Assembly (NCBI RefSeq): GCF_016765775.1
Contig: NZ_JAESVN010000002.1
Location: 434,001 to 498,000 of the forward strand
Reading direction: 5' to 3'
Length of the DNA stretch: 64,000 nt
Source: Szabonella alba
GTDB lineage: Bacteria; Pseudomonadota; Alphaproteobacteria; Rhodobacterales; Rhodobacteraceae
A program made the position numbers and the translations under genes. Below the pieces are notes generated by a model. It did no database searches. It was not told the origin of the DNA and saw only the letters and a program-made list of their open reading frames with translations. Of this stretch, positions 16,452 to 26,030 are shown piece after piece; within the stretch, counting starts at the first letter, position 1, and every line of letters begins with the position of its first letter.

Positions 16452-17681
16452 ATGTCCGCACCCAAGAAAGTCGTGCTTGCCTATTCGGGCGGTCTCGACA
16501 CCTCGATCATCCTGAAATGGCTGCAAACCGAATATGGCTGTGAGGTCGTGACCTTCACCGCCGATCTGGGCCAAGGCGAGGAACTGGAGCCCGCGCGTGA
16601 AAAGGCGCTGATGCTGGGCATCAAACCCGAAAACATCCATATCGTCGATGTGCGTGAGGAATTCGTGCGCGATTTCGTCTTCCCGATGTTTCGCGCCAAT
16701 GCGGTCTATGAGGGGCTGTATCTGCTGGGCACCTCGATCGCGCGGCCGCTGATTTCACAGCATCTGGTGCGCATCGCGCATGAAACCGGGGCCGATGCGG
16801 TGGCGCATGGTGCGACCGGCAAGGGCAATGATCAGGTCCGCTTCGAACTCAGCGCCTATGCGCTGGACCCGTCGATCAAGGTGATTGCGCCCTGGCGGGA
16901 ATGGGATCTGACCAGCCGCACCCGGCTGCTGGAATTCGCCGAGGCGAACCAGATTCCGATTTCCAAGGACAAGCGCGGCGAGGCGCCGTTCTCGGTTGAT
17001 GCCAACCTTCTGCACACCTCATCCGAGGGCAAGGTTCTGGAAAATCCGGGCGATGAGGCCCCCGATTATGTCGCGCAGCGCATCGTTGCAGTCGAAGACG
17101 CGCCCGACACGCCCGAATTCATCGAGGTCGGGTTCGAGCGGGGCGATGCCGTGTCGATCAATGGTGAGGCGCTGAGCCCCGCCACGATCCTTGCCCGGTT
17201 GAACGATTACGGCGCGCGCCACGGGATCGGCCTGCTGGATTTCGTCGAAAACCGCTTTGTCGGGATGAAATCGCGCGGCGTCTATGAAACCCCCGGCGGC
17301 ACGATCCTGCTGGAGGCGCATCGCGGCATTGAACAGATCACGCTGGACAGCGGTGCGGGCCATCTGAAGGACAGCATCATGCCGCGCTATGCGGAACTGA
17401 TCTATAACGGCTTCTGGTTCAGCCCTGAACGTGAGGCCCTGCAGGCGCTGATCGACAAGACGCAAGAACATGTGACCGGCATGGTGAAGCTGAAGCTTTA
17501 CAAAGGGTCGGTCCGCACCGTGGCGCGCTGGTCCGATCACAGCCTTTATTCCGAGGCACATGTGACCTTTGAGGACGATGCCGGTGCCTATGACCAGAAG
17601 GACGCGGCGGGCTTCATCCGTCTGAACGCGCTGCGGCTGAAACTGATCGCGACGCGCAATGCGCGGGTGGCGGGCAAGTAA
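16452..17681 (+). CDS. argG: Argininosuccinate synthase
   Basis: Joins citrulline and aspartate with ATP, the penultimate step of arginine synthesis. 409 residues from the ATG at 16452, which has GGAGG 7 bases upstream; an in-frame ATG at 16383 lacks such a site. The ATP-binding PP-loop AYSGGLDTS is at residues 10-18, and [14 protein letters not shown] and [13 protein letters not shown] are characteristic. A strong hairpin follows, so it seems a single-gene unit. Confidence 0.96.
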   Translation: MSAPKKVVLAYSGGLDTSIILKWLQTEYGCEVVTFTADLGQGEELEPAREKALMLGIKPENIHIVDVREEFVRDFVFPMFRANAVYEGLYLLGTSIARPLISQHLVRIAHETGADAVAHGATGKGNDQVRFELSAYALDPSIKVIAPWREWDLTSRTRLLEFAEANQIPISKDKRGEAPFSVDANLLHTSSEGKVLENPGDEAPDYVAQRIVAVEDAPDTPEFIEVGFERGDAVSINGEALSPATILARLNDYGARHGIGLLDFVENRFVGMKSRGVYETPGGTILLEAHRGIEQITLDSGAGHLKDSIMPRYAELIYNGFWFSPEREALQALIDKTQEHVTGMVKLKLYKGSVRTVARWSDHSLYSEAHVTFEDDAGAYDQKDAAGFIRLNALRLKLIATRNARVAGK

Positions 17682-17702
17682 TACAGCCCTGATCTGACCC
17701 AT

Positions 17703-17731
17703 GGCCGCGCCCTTACCGGCGCGGCCTTTCC
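17703..17731 (+). terminator. Terminator of argG
   Basis: GGCCGCGCC and GGCGCGGCC form a 9-bp stem with a CTTACC loop, followed by TTTCCTTT, 21 bases after the argG stop. Confidence 0.8.
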
Positions 17732-17747
17732 TTTGGCGGAAAGACCG

Positions 17748-17909
17748 ATGCTGCGCCTGTTGTTGCGGATCTTCATCCTGCTGCCGCTCAGGATCCTGTT
17801 CCTGCCGGTGCGGATGTTGCTGATCGCCCCGCTGAAGTTGATGTTGCTGCTGGGCCTTCTGGGGGGGCTGGTGGTTTTTCTGGTGTTGCAGGCGGGTTAC
17901 GCACCCTGA
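17748..17909 (+). CDS. Small hydrophobic membrane protein, 53 aa
   Basis: An open frame of 53 residues starting MLRLLLRIFILL, almost wholly hydrophobic with Arg/Lys punctuating two possible helices (about 5-25 and 27-48). GGAAAG lies before the ATG. The wobble positions are G/C rich as in neighbouring real genes. It follows the argG terminator, so a promoter inside or read-through would be needed. No known family is recognised; it may be a real small membrane protein or a chance frame. Confidence 0.5.
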   Translation: MLRLLLRIFILLPLRILFLPVRMLLIAPLKLMLLLGLLGGLVVFLVLQAGYAP

Positions 17910-17999
17910 TCCGACGCAGTGACGCAACGGCCTTGTTGCAGCAGGGTCGCGATTGCCCCAATTCCTTGCGCGTGAGGGACATGAGGAAAAGGTCACGCC

Positions 18000-18278
18000 A
18001 TGGAACGCATCGCCGCCGATATCCGCAAGGTTCTGGAAACCCGGACATTCTCGGGCAGTCTGAAATTCGATTGCGGCGATGAAGGCGTGATCGTGCTGGC
18101 CGATGGCACGGCGTCCACCACGGATCGTGACACCGATTGCACCCTGCGGCTGAGCCAGGAAAACCTGATCAGCCTGCTGAAGGGCAAGCTGAATCCGATG
18201 ATGGCGGTTGCGACCGGCAAGATGCGGCTGTCGGGCAATCCGACGGTGGCGCTGGGGCTGGCGAAACTGCTGGGCTGA
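18000..18278 (+). CDS. SCP2 sterol-binding domain protein
   Basis: A 92-residue stand-alone SCP2-fold protein. Typical features are the LKFDCGDEGVIVLADG strand pair, the DCTLRLS motif and the C-terminal LLKGKLNPMMAVATGKMRLSG segment that closes a lipid-binding groove. Small bacterial SCP2 proteins bind fatty acyl or other lipids in the cytosol; the ligand is unknown. It is convergent with the sulfotransferase-like gene, only 4 bases apart. Confidence 0.85.
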   Translation: MERIAADIRKVLETRTFSGSLKFDCGDEGVIVLADGTASTTDRDTDCTLRLSQENLISLLKGKLNPMMAVATGKMRLSGNPTVALGLAKLLG

Positions 18279-18282
18279 GACG

Positions 18283-18999
18283 CTACAACGCGCGGGCGCG
18301 CAGCGTTTCATAGGCGGGCAGCGCCTGTTCAGCCAGATCCGCATAGGCGGGCGGCAGGTCGGGTAGTGGCCCCTCGGCCCCGTCGATTCCGGTGGACCGA
18401 TGGACGGCCCCATACCAATGCGGCGCCCAGACCCCGTCAAAGGGTTTCGGACCGGCAGGCCAATGCAGCATCTGCGGCAGAAAGGCAATTCCCAGGGCGC
18501 TGCAAAGCCGCCCCAGCATTCCGGCAGGATCGGCGCGGATATCGGCGCTGTCGATCACCAGCGGCGCGCGGCCGGTCCGGTCGGCAAGCTCATCCCAAAG
18601 GGCCGCCTGCTGCAGAAAACCGATATCGGCAAGGGTCGGGCTTTCGCGTTTCTGGGCATAGCTGGCCACGACCCGGGCGGGGTGACGGATCAGAAAGACA
18701 TTGGTCAGCCCTGCTATGAAGCCCCGGTCAAAGGCCGGGATCATGTGCAGCGTCATGTGCTTCTGGTAGAACAGCGGCTTGCCCTCGGGATGCGGGCCGG
18801 TGCAGGCGGCGGCGACCTGCGCCGGATCGGTCGGGCCCGCCGTGATGATCTGGTCGCGCATCGGATGGTCGATGCCCGAAGCGGCCAGATAGGCGGCATA
18901 GAAGGGTTCATCCCAGACCGCACAATCGCCCCGCGCCGCAAACGCATACATCAGGGCGGTCGAAAGGTTGCGCGGGCCGGACCACATGGCGATTTTCAT
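18283..18999 (-). CDS. Sulfotransferase-family protein
   Basis: A 238-residue P-loop protein of the sulfotransferase superfamily. The N-terminal SGPRNLSTALM matches the PAPS 5'-phosphate loop (usual SxPRSGTT type, here degenerate), and FLIRHPARVVASY matches the 3'-phosphate binding segment. Actual sulfate transfer is not proven; many bacterial members are of unknown role. It is 42 bases downstream of a class IV aminotransferase on the same strand, so the two are probably co-transcribed and act on a common substrate. Confidence 0.75.
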   Translation of the reverse strand: MKIAMWSGPRNLSTALMYAFAARGDCAVWDEPFYAAYLAASGIDHPMRDQIITAGPTDPAQVAAACTGPHPEGKPLFYQKHMTLHMIPAFDRGFIAGLTNVFLIRHPARVVASYAQKRESPTLADIGFLQQAALWDELADRTGRAPLVIDSADIRADPAGMLGRLCSALGIAFLPQMLHWPAGPKPFDGVWAPHWYGAVHRSTGIDGAEGPLPDLPPAYADLAEQALPAYETLRARAL

Positions 19000-19041
19000 G
19001 GGCGTTCCTTGCTTGGCGGGACAGTCGCGACGGGCGGACGA

Positions 19042-19941
19042 TCAGGCAAGGACCAGCGCCTTGTAAAGATCGCGCAGCCGGGCGGTGACGGGCCCCATCT
19101 CGCCCGTCCCGATCACGCGCCCGTCGATCTGGCCCACCGGCGTCTGCGCGCCGAAAGTGCCGGTCAGGAAGGCCTCATCCGCGCTGTAGCAATCGACGAG
19201 GGAGAAATTACGCTCCCGCGCCGTGATCCCGTTGGCGCGGCACAGGTCCAGTACCTTCTGGCGGGTGATGCCGTTCATGCAATAGTCACCGGTCGAGGTC
19301 CAGACTTCGCCCTTGCGGATGATGAAGAAATTGCAGGCATTGGTGGTGTTCACGAAACCATGGATATCCAGCATCAGCGCCTCATCCGCGCCGGCCTTTT
19401 CGGCGGCGATGCAGGCAAGGATGCAGTTCAGTTTCGAATGACTGTTCAGCCGCGGGTCCTGCGTCATCGGCAGGCCGCGCAGATGCGGCACCGTGGCCAG
19501 CCGGATCGGGCGGGGCAGGCGGGGGCGGGAATGTTCCATGATGATCGCAATGGTCGGCCCCTGCTGCGACAGTTTCGGATGCTGGAAGGGGCGGGTCTTG
19601 ATGCCGCGCGTCACCATAAGCCGGGCATGGGCGTCCGTGGTCATGCCATTGGCCGCCTGCGTATCGGTCAGCGCGGTCATAAGCTGATCGTGGGTCAGGC
19701 CGATGGTCAGGTCGATGGCCTTTGCGGCCTCGTACAGGCGGTCGAGATGTTCATCGGCAAAGGCCCAGCGCCCGTTGTACAGCCGCAAACCCTCCCACAC
19801 GCCATCGCCCAGCATGAAACCCGAATCATAGACCGAGACCAGCGCCTCGGCCTTGGGAACAATGCGGCCGTTCAGCCAGATGCGCAGCGTTTCGTTGCGC
19901 GCATCCTCTTCGGCCTGATGGGTGGAAACATGGTCGGTCAT
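19042..19941 (-). CDS. Class IV PLP aminotransferase (branched-chain or D-amino acid type)
   Basis: A 299-residue fold-type IV aminotransferase. The PLP lysine is Lys170 in NSHSKLNCI; the YDSGFMLGDGVWEGLR start motif and the FVNTTNACNFFII and GITRQKVLDL segments are those of the IlvE/DAAT family. Whether it acts on branched-chain, D-amino or other acids cannot be told; housekeeping IlvE proteins are usually different in the first motif. The downstream sulfotransferase-like gene suggests a dedicated pathway. Confidence 0.85.
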   Translation of the reverse strand: MTDHVSTHQAEEDARNETLRIWLNGRIVPKAEALVSVYDSGFMLGDGVWEGLRLYNGRWAFADEHLDRLYEAAKAIDLTIGLTHDQLMTALTDTQAANGMTTDAHARLMVTRGIKTRPFQHPKLSQQGPTIAIIMEHSRPRLPRPIRLATVPHLRGLPMTQDPRLNSHSKLNCILACIAAEKAGADEALMLDIHGFVNTTNACNFFIIRKGEVWTSTGDYCMNGITRQKVLDLCRANGITARERNFSLVDCYSADEAFLTGTFGAQTPVGQIDGRVIGTGEMGPVTARLRDLYKALVLA

Positions 19942-20021
19942 CTGGTGGCTCCCGATTTCGTGACGTAACGCTAGGGCCAGTTCATGCGAAGGGAAAGGGG
20001 GGACGCGACAGGAGATGTGAC

Positions 20022-20657
20022 ATGACGAGATGGATCTGGGCGGCGGCCCTGGCGCTAATGGCGGGAACCGCGCAGGCGGCGACAGAGCGCGCCATCGTTG
20101 CGGGTGGGTGCTTCTGGTGCGTCGAGGCGGATTTCGAAAGGGTGCCGGGGGTGTCCGAGGTGGTTTCCGGCTATACTGGCGGGCGGACTGAGAATCCGAC
20201 CTACAAGCAGGTTACCGCAGGCGGCACCGGCCATTATGAGGCGGTGGAGATCCGGTTCGATCCGGCGCGGATCAGCTATGACCAGATCCTGCACATGTTC
20301 TTTCGGTCGGTGAACCCGACCGATGCGGGTGGCCAGTTCTGCGACCGGGGGGAAAGTTACCGCACCGCGATCTTTCCGCTTGATGCCCGCCAGCGCGCGG
20401 CTGCGGAGACGGCCAAGGCGGCCGCAACGCGGGATCTGGGCAAGAAGGTCGTCACTCCGATCCTGCCGGCGACCGTCTTCTGGGAGGCGGAAGACTATCA
20501 TCAGGACTATTACAAGGGGAGCAACATCGTGCTGACCCGCGCGGGCCCGAAACGGCAATCAGAAGCCTACAAGTTCTACCGCGCCTCTTGCGGGCGGGAT
20601 GCGCGGGTGCTGGAATTGTGGGGCGAGGCTGCGCCGTTCGTGAAGGCCAAGCGCTGA
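20022..20657 (+). CDS. msrA: Peptide methionine (S)-S-oxide reductase, exported
   Basis: Repairs Met-S-sulfoxide in proteins. A cleavable signal peptide (residues 1-19, ending AQA) puts it in the periplasm, unlike the usual cytosolic MsrA. The catalytic motif is GCFWC (Cys30) and the Glu/Tyr contacts of MsrA are visible in SGYTGG and EAEDYHQDYY. A further Cys in GQFCDRGESYR and one in RASCGRD may resolve the disulfide. It would need a periplasmic reductant. Divergent from the aminotransferase by 80 bases. Confidence 0.92.
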   Translation: MTRWIWAAALALMAGTAQAATERAIVAGGCFWCVEADFERVPGVSEVVSGYTGGRTENPTYKQVTAGGTGHYEAVEIRFDPARISYDQILHMFFRSVNPTDAGGQFCDRGESYRTAIFPLDARQRAAAETAKAAATRDLGKKVVTPILPATVFWEAEDYHQDYYKGSNIVLTRAGPKRQSEAYKFYRASCGRDARVLELWGEAAPFVKAKR

Positions 20658-20760
20658 ACGATCAAACGGTAGCGGGGCGGCGGGCGAAACCGGATCTGCA
20701 TCGCCACCGGACTTGCCTTGCACAGGGGGCGGGCGACCGGCCCAGCCGGATCAAGGCGGG

Positions 20761-20790
20761 CGGGCGCGGCAATGCTTGCTGTCGCGCCCG
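20761..20790. terminator. GC stem-loop between convergent msrA and atf
   Basis: CGGGCGCG (20761-20768) pairs with CGCGCCCG (20783-20790), and GCA/TGC can extend inside the loop. No T run on either strand, so efficiency is doubtful, but the site between convergent genes fits a shared terminator. Confidence 0.45.
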
Positions 20791-20813
20791 TCCGATGTGA
20801 ACACCGCCGTCGG

Positions 20814-22184
20814 TCAGCCCAGAACCTCGCGCAGCGCCTCGGCGGTGACCCCGGCAATATGGTCTGCCTCGGCCTCGGTCAGACACAGCGGCGGCGCGAA
20901 GCCCAGAATGTCGCCCTGCGGCATGGCCCGGGCGATCACCCCGCGTTTCAGCATCGCGCCCACGACCTTGGCGCCGGTGGTGGCGGAGGCATCAAAGAAG
21001 GTCCGCGTCTCACGATCCGCGACCAGTTCGACGGCGCAGAGCATCCCCTCGCCCCGGATATCGCCGACATGGGCATGGTCGCCCAAGGCCACCGCCATCG
21101 CGCGGTTGAGGTAAGCGCCAGTCTTGCCTGCATTTTCCACCAGCCCCAGCCGGTCGATCAGATCAAGATTGGCAATCCCCGCCGCCGCGCCGATGGGATG
21201 GGCGGAATAAGTCCAGCCATGGCCCAGCACGCCGTTTTCATCGGTGCCGCGCGCCAGAACCTCCCACATGGCACTGGACACGATGGACCCCGACAGCGGC
21301 GCATAGGCCGAGGTCAACCCCTTGGCGATGGTGATCAGATCGGGCTTCATCCCGTAATGGTCCGACCCGAACATGCTGCCCAGACGGCCGAAACCGGTGA
21401 CGACCTCATCCGCGACCAGCAGGATGTCGTGGCGCGCCAGAACCTTCTGGATCGCCTCCCAATATCCGGCAGGCGGCGGCACGATGCCGCCGGTGCCCAG
21501 AACCGGCTCACCGATGAAGGCGGCAATGGTGTCGGCGCCCTCGGCTGCGATCAGCTTTTCCAGTTCATCCACGCAATGGGCTACGAAATCGGCCTCGGTC
21601 ATCGCCAGATCGGGGCGGCGGAAGTAATAGGGCGCCTCGGTGTGGATGACCTGCGTCAGCGGCAGATCGAACTTCTTGTGGAACAGTTCCAGCCCGGTCA
21701 GCGACCCGGTCATCAGGCCCGAGCCGTGATAGCCGCGCCAGCGCGAGATGATCTTTTTCTTCGCGGGGCGGCCAAGGATGTTGTTGTAATACCAGATCAG
21801 TTTGACATTGGTTTCATTGGCATCCGACCCGCCCAGCCCGAAATAGACCCGTGCCATATGATCGGGCGCGCGGTCCATCACCATCTTGGCCAGCGTGATC
21901 GACGCCTCGGACCCATGGCCTGCATAGGCGTGGTAATAGGCCAGTTCGCGGGCCTGTTTCGCAATAGCCTCGGATATTTCGGTGCGGCCATAGCCGACAT
22001 TGACGCAGTAGAGGCCCGCAAAGGCATCCAGCAGCCGGTTGCCGTCGCGGTCGGTGATATGGCAGCCCTCGCCACCGGTCACGATGCGCTGGGCGCCCTC
22101 ACCGCGCGCGAACTGGCCCAGATGGGTGGAGGGGTGGAAGAAGTTTTCCCGGTCCCATTGCGACAGGATGTCATTGGTCAACAT
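20814..22184 (-). CDS. doeD: L-2,4-diaminobutyrate transaminase of ectoine catabolism (Atf/DoeD)
   Basis: A 456-residue class III (omega) aminotransferase. The PLP lysine is Lys288 in [10 protein letters not shown] and the cofactor Asp is in [12 protein letters not shown]. By homology alone it is an aspartate- or pyruvate-linked transaminase; its place next to ssd and asnC and opposite enuR-ueh-eut identifies it as the enzyme that turns diaminobutyrate into aspartate semialdehyde. The ssd gene precedes it by 32 bases. The assignment rests on family plus context. Confidence 0.85.
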   Translation of the reverse strand: MLTNDILSQWDRENFFHPSTHLGQFARGEGAQRIVTGGEGCHITDRDGNRLLDAFAGLYCVNVGYGRTEISEAIAKQARELAYYHAYAGHGSEASITLAKMVMDRAPDHMARVYFGLGGSDANETNVKLIWYYNNILGRPAKKKIISRWRGYHGSGLMTGSLTGLELFHKKFDLPLTQVIHTEAPYYFRRPDLAMTEADFVAHCVDELEKLIAAEGADTIAAFIGEPVLGTGGIVPPPAGYWEAIQKVLARHDILLVADEVVTGFGRLGSMFGSDHYGMKPDLITIAKGLTSAYAPLSGSIVSSAMWEVLARGTDENGVLGHGWTYSAHPIGAAAGIANLDLIDRLGLVENAGKTGAYLNRAMAVALGDHAHVGDIRGEGMLCAVELVADRETRTFFDASATTGAKVVGAMLKRGVIARAMPQGDILGFAPPLCLTEAEADHIAGVTAEALREVLG

Positions 22185-22216
22185 GGTCTTTTCCTTTCCT
22201 TGGGTCGCGGCAGGGC

Positions 22217-23707
22217 TCAGGCCCAGTCGCGGCAGACATATTTGATTTCGGTGAAGGCCTCGAGGCCCCAGCGGGCACCTTCCCGGCCGATGCCGGATTG
22301 TTTCATGCCGCCGAAGGGGACGGGCGGGCCGGTGACCTTGGTGCGGTTCACCGCCACCATGCCGAATTGCAGCGCCCGCGTCACACGGTAGATCCGCCGC
22401 GGATCAAGGCTGTGCAGATAGGCGACCAGCCCGTATTCGGTGGCATTGGCGCGGGTCACGGCCTCGGCTTCGGTATCGAACGGGGCCACGGCGGCGACGG
22501 GGCCAAAGGTTTCCTCGGCCATGATCGCGGCATCGGCGGGTACATCGACCAGCAATGTGGGCTGATAGAACAGCGGCCCCTGTGCATCGCGCCCGCCCCC
22601 GGCCACCAGTCGCGCGCCCTTGGCCAGCGCATCGGCGACATGGGCCTCCTGCTTTGCCACGGCCTTTTCATTCATCAGCGGGCCAAGGTCGCGATCCTCC
22701 ATCCCCGGGCCAAGCGTCAGCGCCGCGATCTTCTCGGCAAAGCGGGTGCAGAATGCCTCATAGACCGGGCGTTCGACCAGAAAGCGGTTCGCGCCAAGAC
22801 AATCCTGCCCGGTGGTCGCGAATTTGGCCTTGATCGCCTCTTCCACCGCCTGATCGAGATCAGCATCGGCAAAGACGATGAAGGGCGCATGCCCGCCCAG
22901 TTCCAGCACCAGACGTTTCACCGTATCGGCGGATTGCCGGTAAAGCAGCCGCCCGATCTCGGTCGATCCGGTAAAGGACAGCACCCGCACGCGCGGATCG
23001 GCGGTCCATGCGCCGACAATCTCGGGCGCGTCGCCGGGGATCACGCTGAACAGGCCCGGCGGGAAATCGGCGCGCTGCGCCAGTTCCGCCAGCGCCAGTG
23101 CCGACAGGGGGGTTTCCGCCGACGGATGGATCACGACAGGGCAGCCCGCCGCCAGCGCCGCCGCCGCCTTACGGGTGATCATCGCGCAGGGAAAATTCCA
23201 GGGGGTGACCAGTGCGGCCACGCCGACGGGTTCGCGCCAGACCTCAAGCTCGGCATCGGCCAGATGCGAGGTGACGCCCTCGATATTCGGGCGCTTGGCC
23301 TCTTCGGCATAGAATTCGATGAAACCGGCGGCATAGTCGATTTCGCCCCGCGCCTCGGACAGGGGCTTGCCCTGTTCGGCCACCATGATCAGGGCCAGAT
23401 CCTCCCGATGCTGGCGGATCAGGTCGAACCAGCGGCGCAGGGCCGCGCTGCGGGTCTGGGGCAGGGTGGCGGCCCATGCGGGAAAGGCGGCCTCGGCGGC
23501 ATCGACGGCGCGGCGCGCGTCATCAGCGGTCAGGCGGGCGACATTGGCCATGGCATTGCCGGTTGCCGGGTCGGTGACGGCAAAGCGGTCGGTCGTGCGG
23601 GTCCAGCCGGAAATATAGCCCTCACTCCGCAGAAGGCCGGCATCGGCCAGACGGTCAGCCAGCGGCAGATCGGCAAGGGAAAGCGTGTTACGGGGTAAGG
23701 CGGACAT
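22217..23707 (-). CDS. doeC: Semialdehyde dehydrogenase of ectoine catabolism (Ssd/DoeC)
   Basis: NAD(P)-dependent aldehyde dehydrogenase of the GabD type, 496 residues. Catalytic Glu269 (VLELGGHAP) and Cys303 (GQDCLGAN) are present, as is the [10 protein letters not shown] cofactor segment. In this locus it should oxidise aspartate semialdehyde to aspartate, though the sequence resembles succinate-semialdehyde dehydrogenases. The start at 23707 is fixed by a strong AGGAGGTTTCC ribosome site. Confidence 0.87.
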   Translation of the reverse strand: MSALPRNTLSLADLPLADRLADAGLLRSEGYISGWTRTTDRFAVTDPATGNAMANVARLTADDARRAVDAAEAAFPAWAATLPQTRSAALRRWFDLIRQHREDLALIMVAEQGKPLSEARGEIDYAAGFIEFYAEEAKRPNIEGVTSHLADAELEVWREPVGVAALVTPWNFPCAMITRKAAAALAAGCPVVIHPSAETPLSALALAELAQRADFPPGLFSVIPGDAPEIVGAWTADPRVRVLSFTGSTEIGRLLYRQSADTVKRLVLELGGHAPFIVFADADLDQAVEEAIKAKFATTGQDCLGANRFLVERPVYEAFCTRFAEKIAALTLGPGMEDRDLGPLMNEKAVAKQEAHVADALAKGARLVAGGGRDAQGPLFYQPTLLVDVPADAAIMAEETFGPVAAVAPFDTEAEAVTRANATEYGLVAYLHSLDPRRIYRVTRALQFGMVAVNRTKVTGPPVPFGGMKQSGIGREGARWGLEAFTEIKYVCRDWA

Positions 23708-23809
23708 GGAAACCTCCTGTTGTTGCGCCAAGTTTAGGCGCAGCAAGCCGGAGGATTCGCCCTGTTCTGGCAGGTTTCCGCAGATGGATCGCCCAAAACG
23801 GGCCGGGTT

Positions 23810-24298
23810 TCAGGATGATCCGCCCATGAGGTCGGCAAAGGGCGGGGGGCCGGATTTCACATCCTTGGTCACGATATGGCTGAAATAGCGTTTCACCCCG
23901 GCGCGGCGGTCCAGCAGATCATCCATCAGCGCCTGATAGGCGGGGATGTCACGGGCCACCACCTGCATCAGGTAATCGAACCCGCCCCCAAGGGCCCAGC
24001 AGCCGGTGATCGCGTCAATCCGGTCAATCGAGGCCTCGAACAGGCGGAAATTCTCGGCCCGGTGGTTTTCCAGCTCGATCGTGACAAAGACCGTGACATG
24101 CGGCCCCAGCCCGGCCAGAGCAATGTCAGCCCGGTAGCCCCGGATCAGGCCTGCCCCCTCCATCCGGGCCAGACGCTGCCAGCAGGGGGTAGGTGACAGG
24201 TTCACCCGGCGCGCCAGATCGGCCTTTGAAATCCGGCCCTCGCGGGACAGGATCGACAGGATGGCGATATCGCGGTCATCAAGGGAAATCGGGCGCAT
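23810..24298 (-). CDS. Lrp/AsnC-family regulator of the ectoine genes
   Basis: A 162-residue Lrp-type regulator: helix-turn-helix at about residues 20-50 (SKADLARRVNLSPTPCWQRL) and a RAM ligand domain after 65. It matches the AsnC/DoeX proteins coupled with ectoine degradation, which sense intermediates such as diaminobutyrate. Here it heads the minus-strand asnC-ssd-atf unit. A hairpin (TGCGCC/GGCGCA, 23724-23742) lies in the 102-base gap to ssd. Confidence 0.88.
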   Translation of the reverse strand: MRPISLDDRDIAILSILSREGRISKADLARRVNLSPTPCWQRLARMEGAGLIRGYRADIALAGLGPHVTVFVTIELENHRAENFRLFEASIDRIDAITGCWALGGGFDYLMQVVARDIPAYQALMDDLLDRRAGVKRYFSHIVTKDVKSGPPPFADLMGGSS

Positions 24299-24354
24299 CG
24301 GGGCATCTTCGGCAAGGATCGGATCATGTCAATCCGGGTTTGCAATCAGTTCTT

Positions 24355-24379
24355 GCATGACAGTTCAAAATTGTCATGC
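24355..24379. promoter_or_regulatory. Perfect palindrome upstream of enuR, candidate operator
   Basis: GCATGACA (24355-24362) and TGTCATGC (24372-24379) are a perfect 8-bp inverted repeat with a 9-base AT-rich spacer, ending 7 bases before the enuR start and 56 bases from the asnC start. The core AAATTGTCATG recurs at 25814-25824 before uehA. Two copies of TCATGTCAATCYGG (24324-24337 and 24385-24398) flank it. EnuR binding is the natural guess. Confidence 0.55.
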
Positions 24380-24386
24380 TGATTTC

Positions 24387-25784
24387 ATGTCAATCTGGTT
24401 GCCAGACCCGGCGGAGATCAAGCGCCCCGCCTATCGTTCGCTCGCGCAGGTCATCTCTGCCGCTGTCGCCTCGGGAGAGTTGCGACCGGGGGACCGTTTG
24501 CCCACGCATCGCGATCTGGCCTTCCGTCTGGGCCTGTCGGTGCAGACGGTCAGCCGCGCCTATGAGGCGCTGATCCGGAGCGATGTGATCGCCGGAGAGG
24601 TCGGGCGCGGCACCTTCGTCAAGGGGGCAGCGGCGGTCGAGGGGCGCCCGCCCCCCTATCACCGGATTGATCAGGATGACCGGATCATCGACTGTTCCAT
24701 GCTGACCCCGGTGCTGGGTCCGGGGCAGGCGGCGGCGATGGATGCGGTTCTGGCCGGGCTTGCGGGGGATCTTCCGGCCGAGGTGCTGTTTTCCTTCCGC
24801 CCGCGTCAGGCGCTGCGTCGCCATGCCGAGCGTGCCCTTGGCTGGCTGGCCGAATGCGGCGTCGTGGTGCGGACCGATCAGGTGCTGACCACCAATGGCG
24901 CGACCCCTGCGATGACGGTCGCGCTGGCCACGGCGGCCCTGCCGGGCGATACGGTCCTGACCGAGGAGCTGGGCCATCACACGCTGAAAAGCCTGACGCG
25001 GCTGCATGGCATGAAGCTGGAGGGGCTGCCCTGCGACAGCGAAGGGATCCTGCCCGAACAGCTTGAACAGGCGGCCCGCAGAACCGGCGCGCGCGCCTTG
25101 TTTACCTTGCCCGGACCGACGAATCCCCGTGCGCAGATGATGGGGCCTGCCCGCCGTGCGGCGATTGTGGCGGTGGCGCGCAAACTGGATCTGACGATCA
25201 TCGAATGTGACGTGACCGGTCCGCTGAACCCCGACCGTCCGCCGCCGCTGGCAGCCCTTGCACCCGAACGGGTGTTCTATGTCACCACCCTGTCGAAGCT
25301 GCTGATGCCGGGGTTGCGGCTGGGCTGGCTGGTGGTGCCCGAGGCGCATCTGACCGCCGCCTTCACCCGCCACATGGTCACCAACTGGATGGCGACACCC
25401 TTGATGGCCGAGATCGCATCGCGTCTGATCGCCTCGGGTGAGGCGTCGCGACTGGTGGACTGGCAGCGCCGCATGCTGCAGCGGCGCAATGCGATTGCGG
25501 CGGACTGTCTTGAGGGGCTGCGCTGGCGCGGCACGGGCAGCGGAATGCATGTCTGGCTGGACCTGCCCGAGGGTTGGGAAGAGGCGGCCTTTGTCAATTC
25601 CGCGCGGCTGCGGGGCGTGGCCATCGCGCCCGGAAGCGCGTTTGAGACCGGACCCGCCCCGCGGAGTTCCCGGGGGGTGCGCATCTGTCTTGGTTCCCCC
25701 GACGAAGAGTCGCTGCGCGAGGCGCTGACCCGCATTTCCCGGCTGGCCCGCAACACGCCCGAGCCCGATTTCCTGACACTTTAG
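24387..25784 (+). CDS. enuR: EnuR, MocR/GntR-type regulator of ectoine uptake and catabolism
   Basis: A 465-residue MocR protein: GntR winged helix at residues 10-80 (LPTHRDLAFRLGLSVQTVSRAYE) and an aminotransferase-like PLP domain beyond 110. The lysine that would bind PLP is Lys304 in TLSKLLMPG. In Ruegeria pomeroyi EnuR is a repressor relieved by N-alpha-acetyl-diaminobutyrate and diaminobutyrate. It is the first gene of the plus-strand unit. Start at 24387 is chosen because MSIWLPDP opens the usual MocR N-terminus; longer readings run into the divergent asnC gene. Confidence 0.9.
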   Translation: MSIWLPDPAEIKRPAYRSLAQVISAAVASGELRPGDRLPTHRDLAFRLGLSVQTVSRAYEALIRSDVIAGEVGRGTFVKGAAAVEGRPPPYHRIDQDDRIIDCSMLTPVLGPGQAAAMDAVLAGLAGDLPAEVLFSFRPRQALRRHAERALGWLAECGVVVRTDQVLTTNGATPAMTVALATAALPGDTVLTEELGHHTLKSLTRLHGMKLEGLPCDSEGILPEQLEQAARRTGARALFTLPGPTNPRAQMMGPARRAAIVAVARKLDLTIIECDVTGPLNPDRPPPLAALAPERVFYVTTLSKLLMPGLRLGWLVVPEAHLTAAFTRHMVTNWMATPLMAEIASRLIASGEASRLVDWQRRMLQRRNAIAADCLEGLRWRGTGSGMHVWLDLPEGWEEAAFVNSARLRGVAIAPGSAFETGPAPRSSRGVRICLGSPDEESLREALTRISRLARNTPEPDFLTL

Positions 25785-26030
25785 ACGCTGCGAAGCCCTG
25801 TATGGGCAGGCTGAAATTGTCATGATTTAATGTTCTTATTGACTTGACACAATGTCTTGTCGTTGTCTCTGCACATGCGGATTTCCGGGGCGAATCCGGC
25901 CTTGTGCTGATTTTGAACGCTCTGGAATGACCTGATTTCGTCGCCGCCCGCTCCGGAGTGAAACCCGGTCGGGGCGGTCTGACGCCAACCCAAGCGCGCC
26001 AGTCAAGGCGCCCAAGACAGGGAATATGCA
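25785..26030 (+). promoter_or_regulatory. Promoter region of uehA
   Basis: 246 bases between enuR and uehA with a locally AT-rich core. AAATTGTCATG at 25814-25824 repeats the enuR operator-like core. TTGACA at 25844-25849 could be a -35 box, but no convincing -10 follows, so the true promoter is open. GACA-CAA-TGTC at 25846-25856 is a short inverted repeat. The uehA ribosome site AGGGA is just before its ATG. Confidence 0.45.

Noticed and set aside
18400-19968. 522-codon plus-strand frame over the sulfotransferase and aminotransferase genes
   Set aside because: Runs antisense across two real genes and their gap; composition is that of an antisense shadow.
20718-22391. 557-codon plus-strand frame opposite atf
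   Set aside because: Antisense of the transaminase; no family features.
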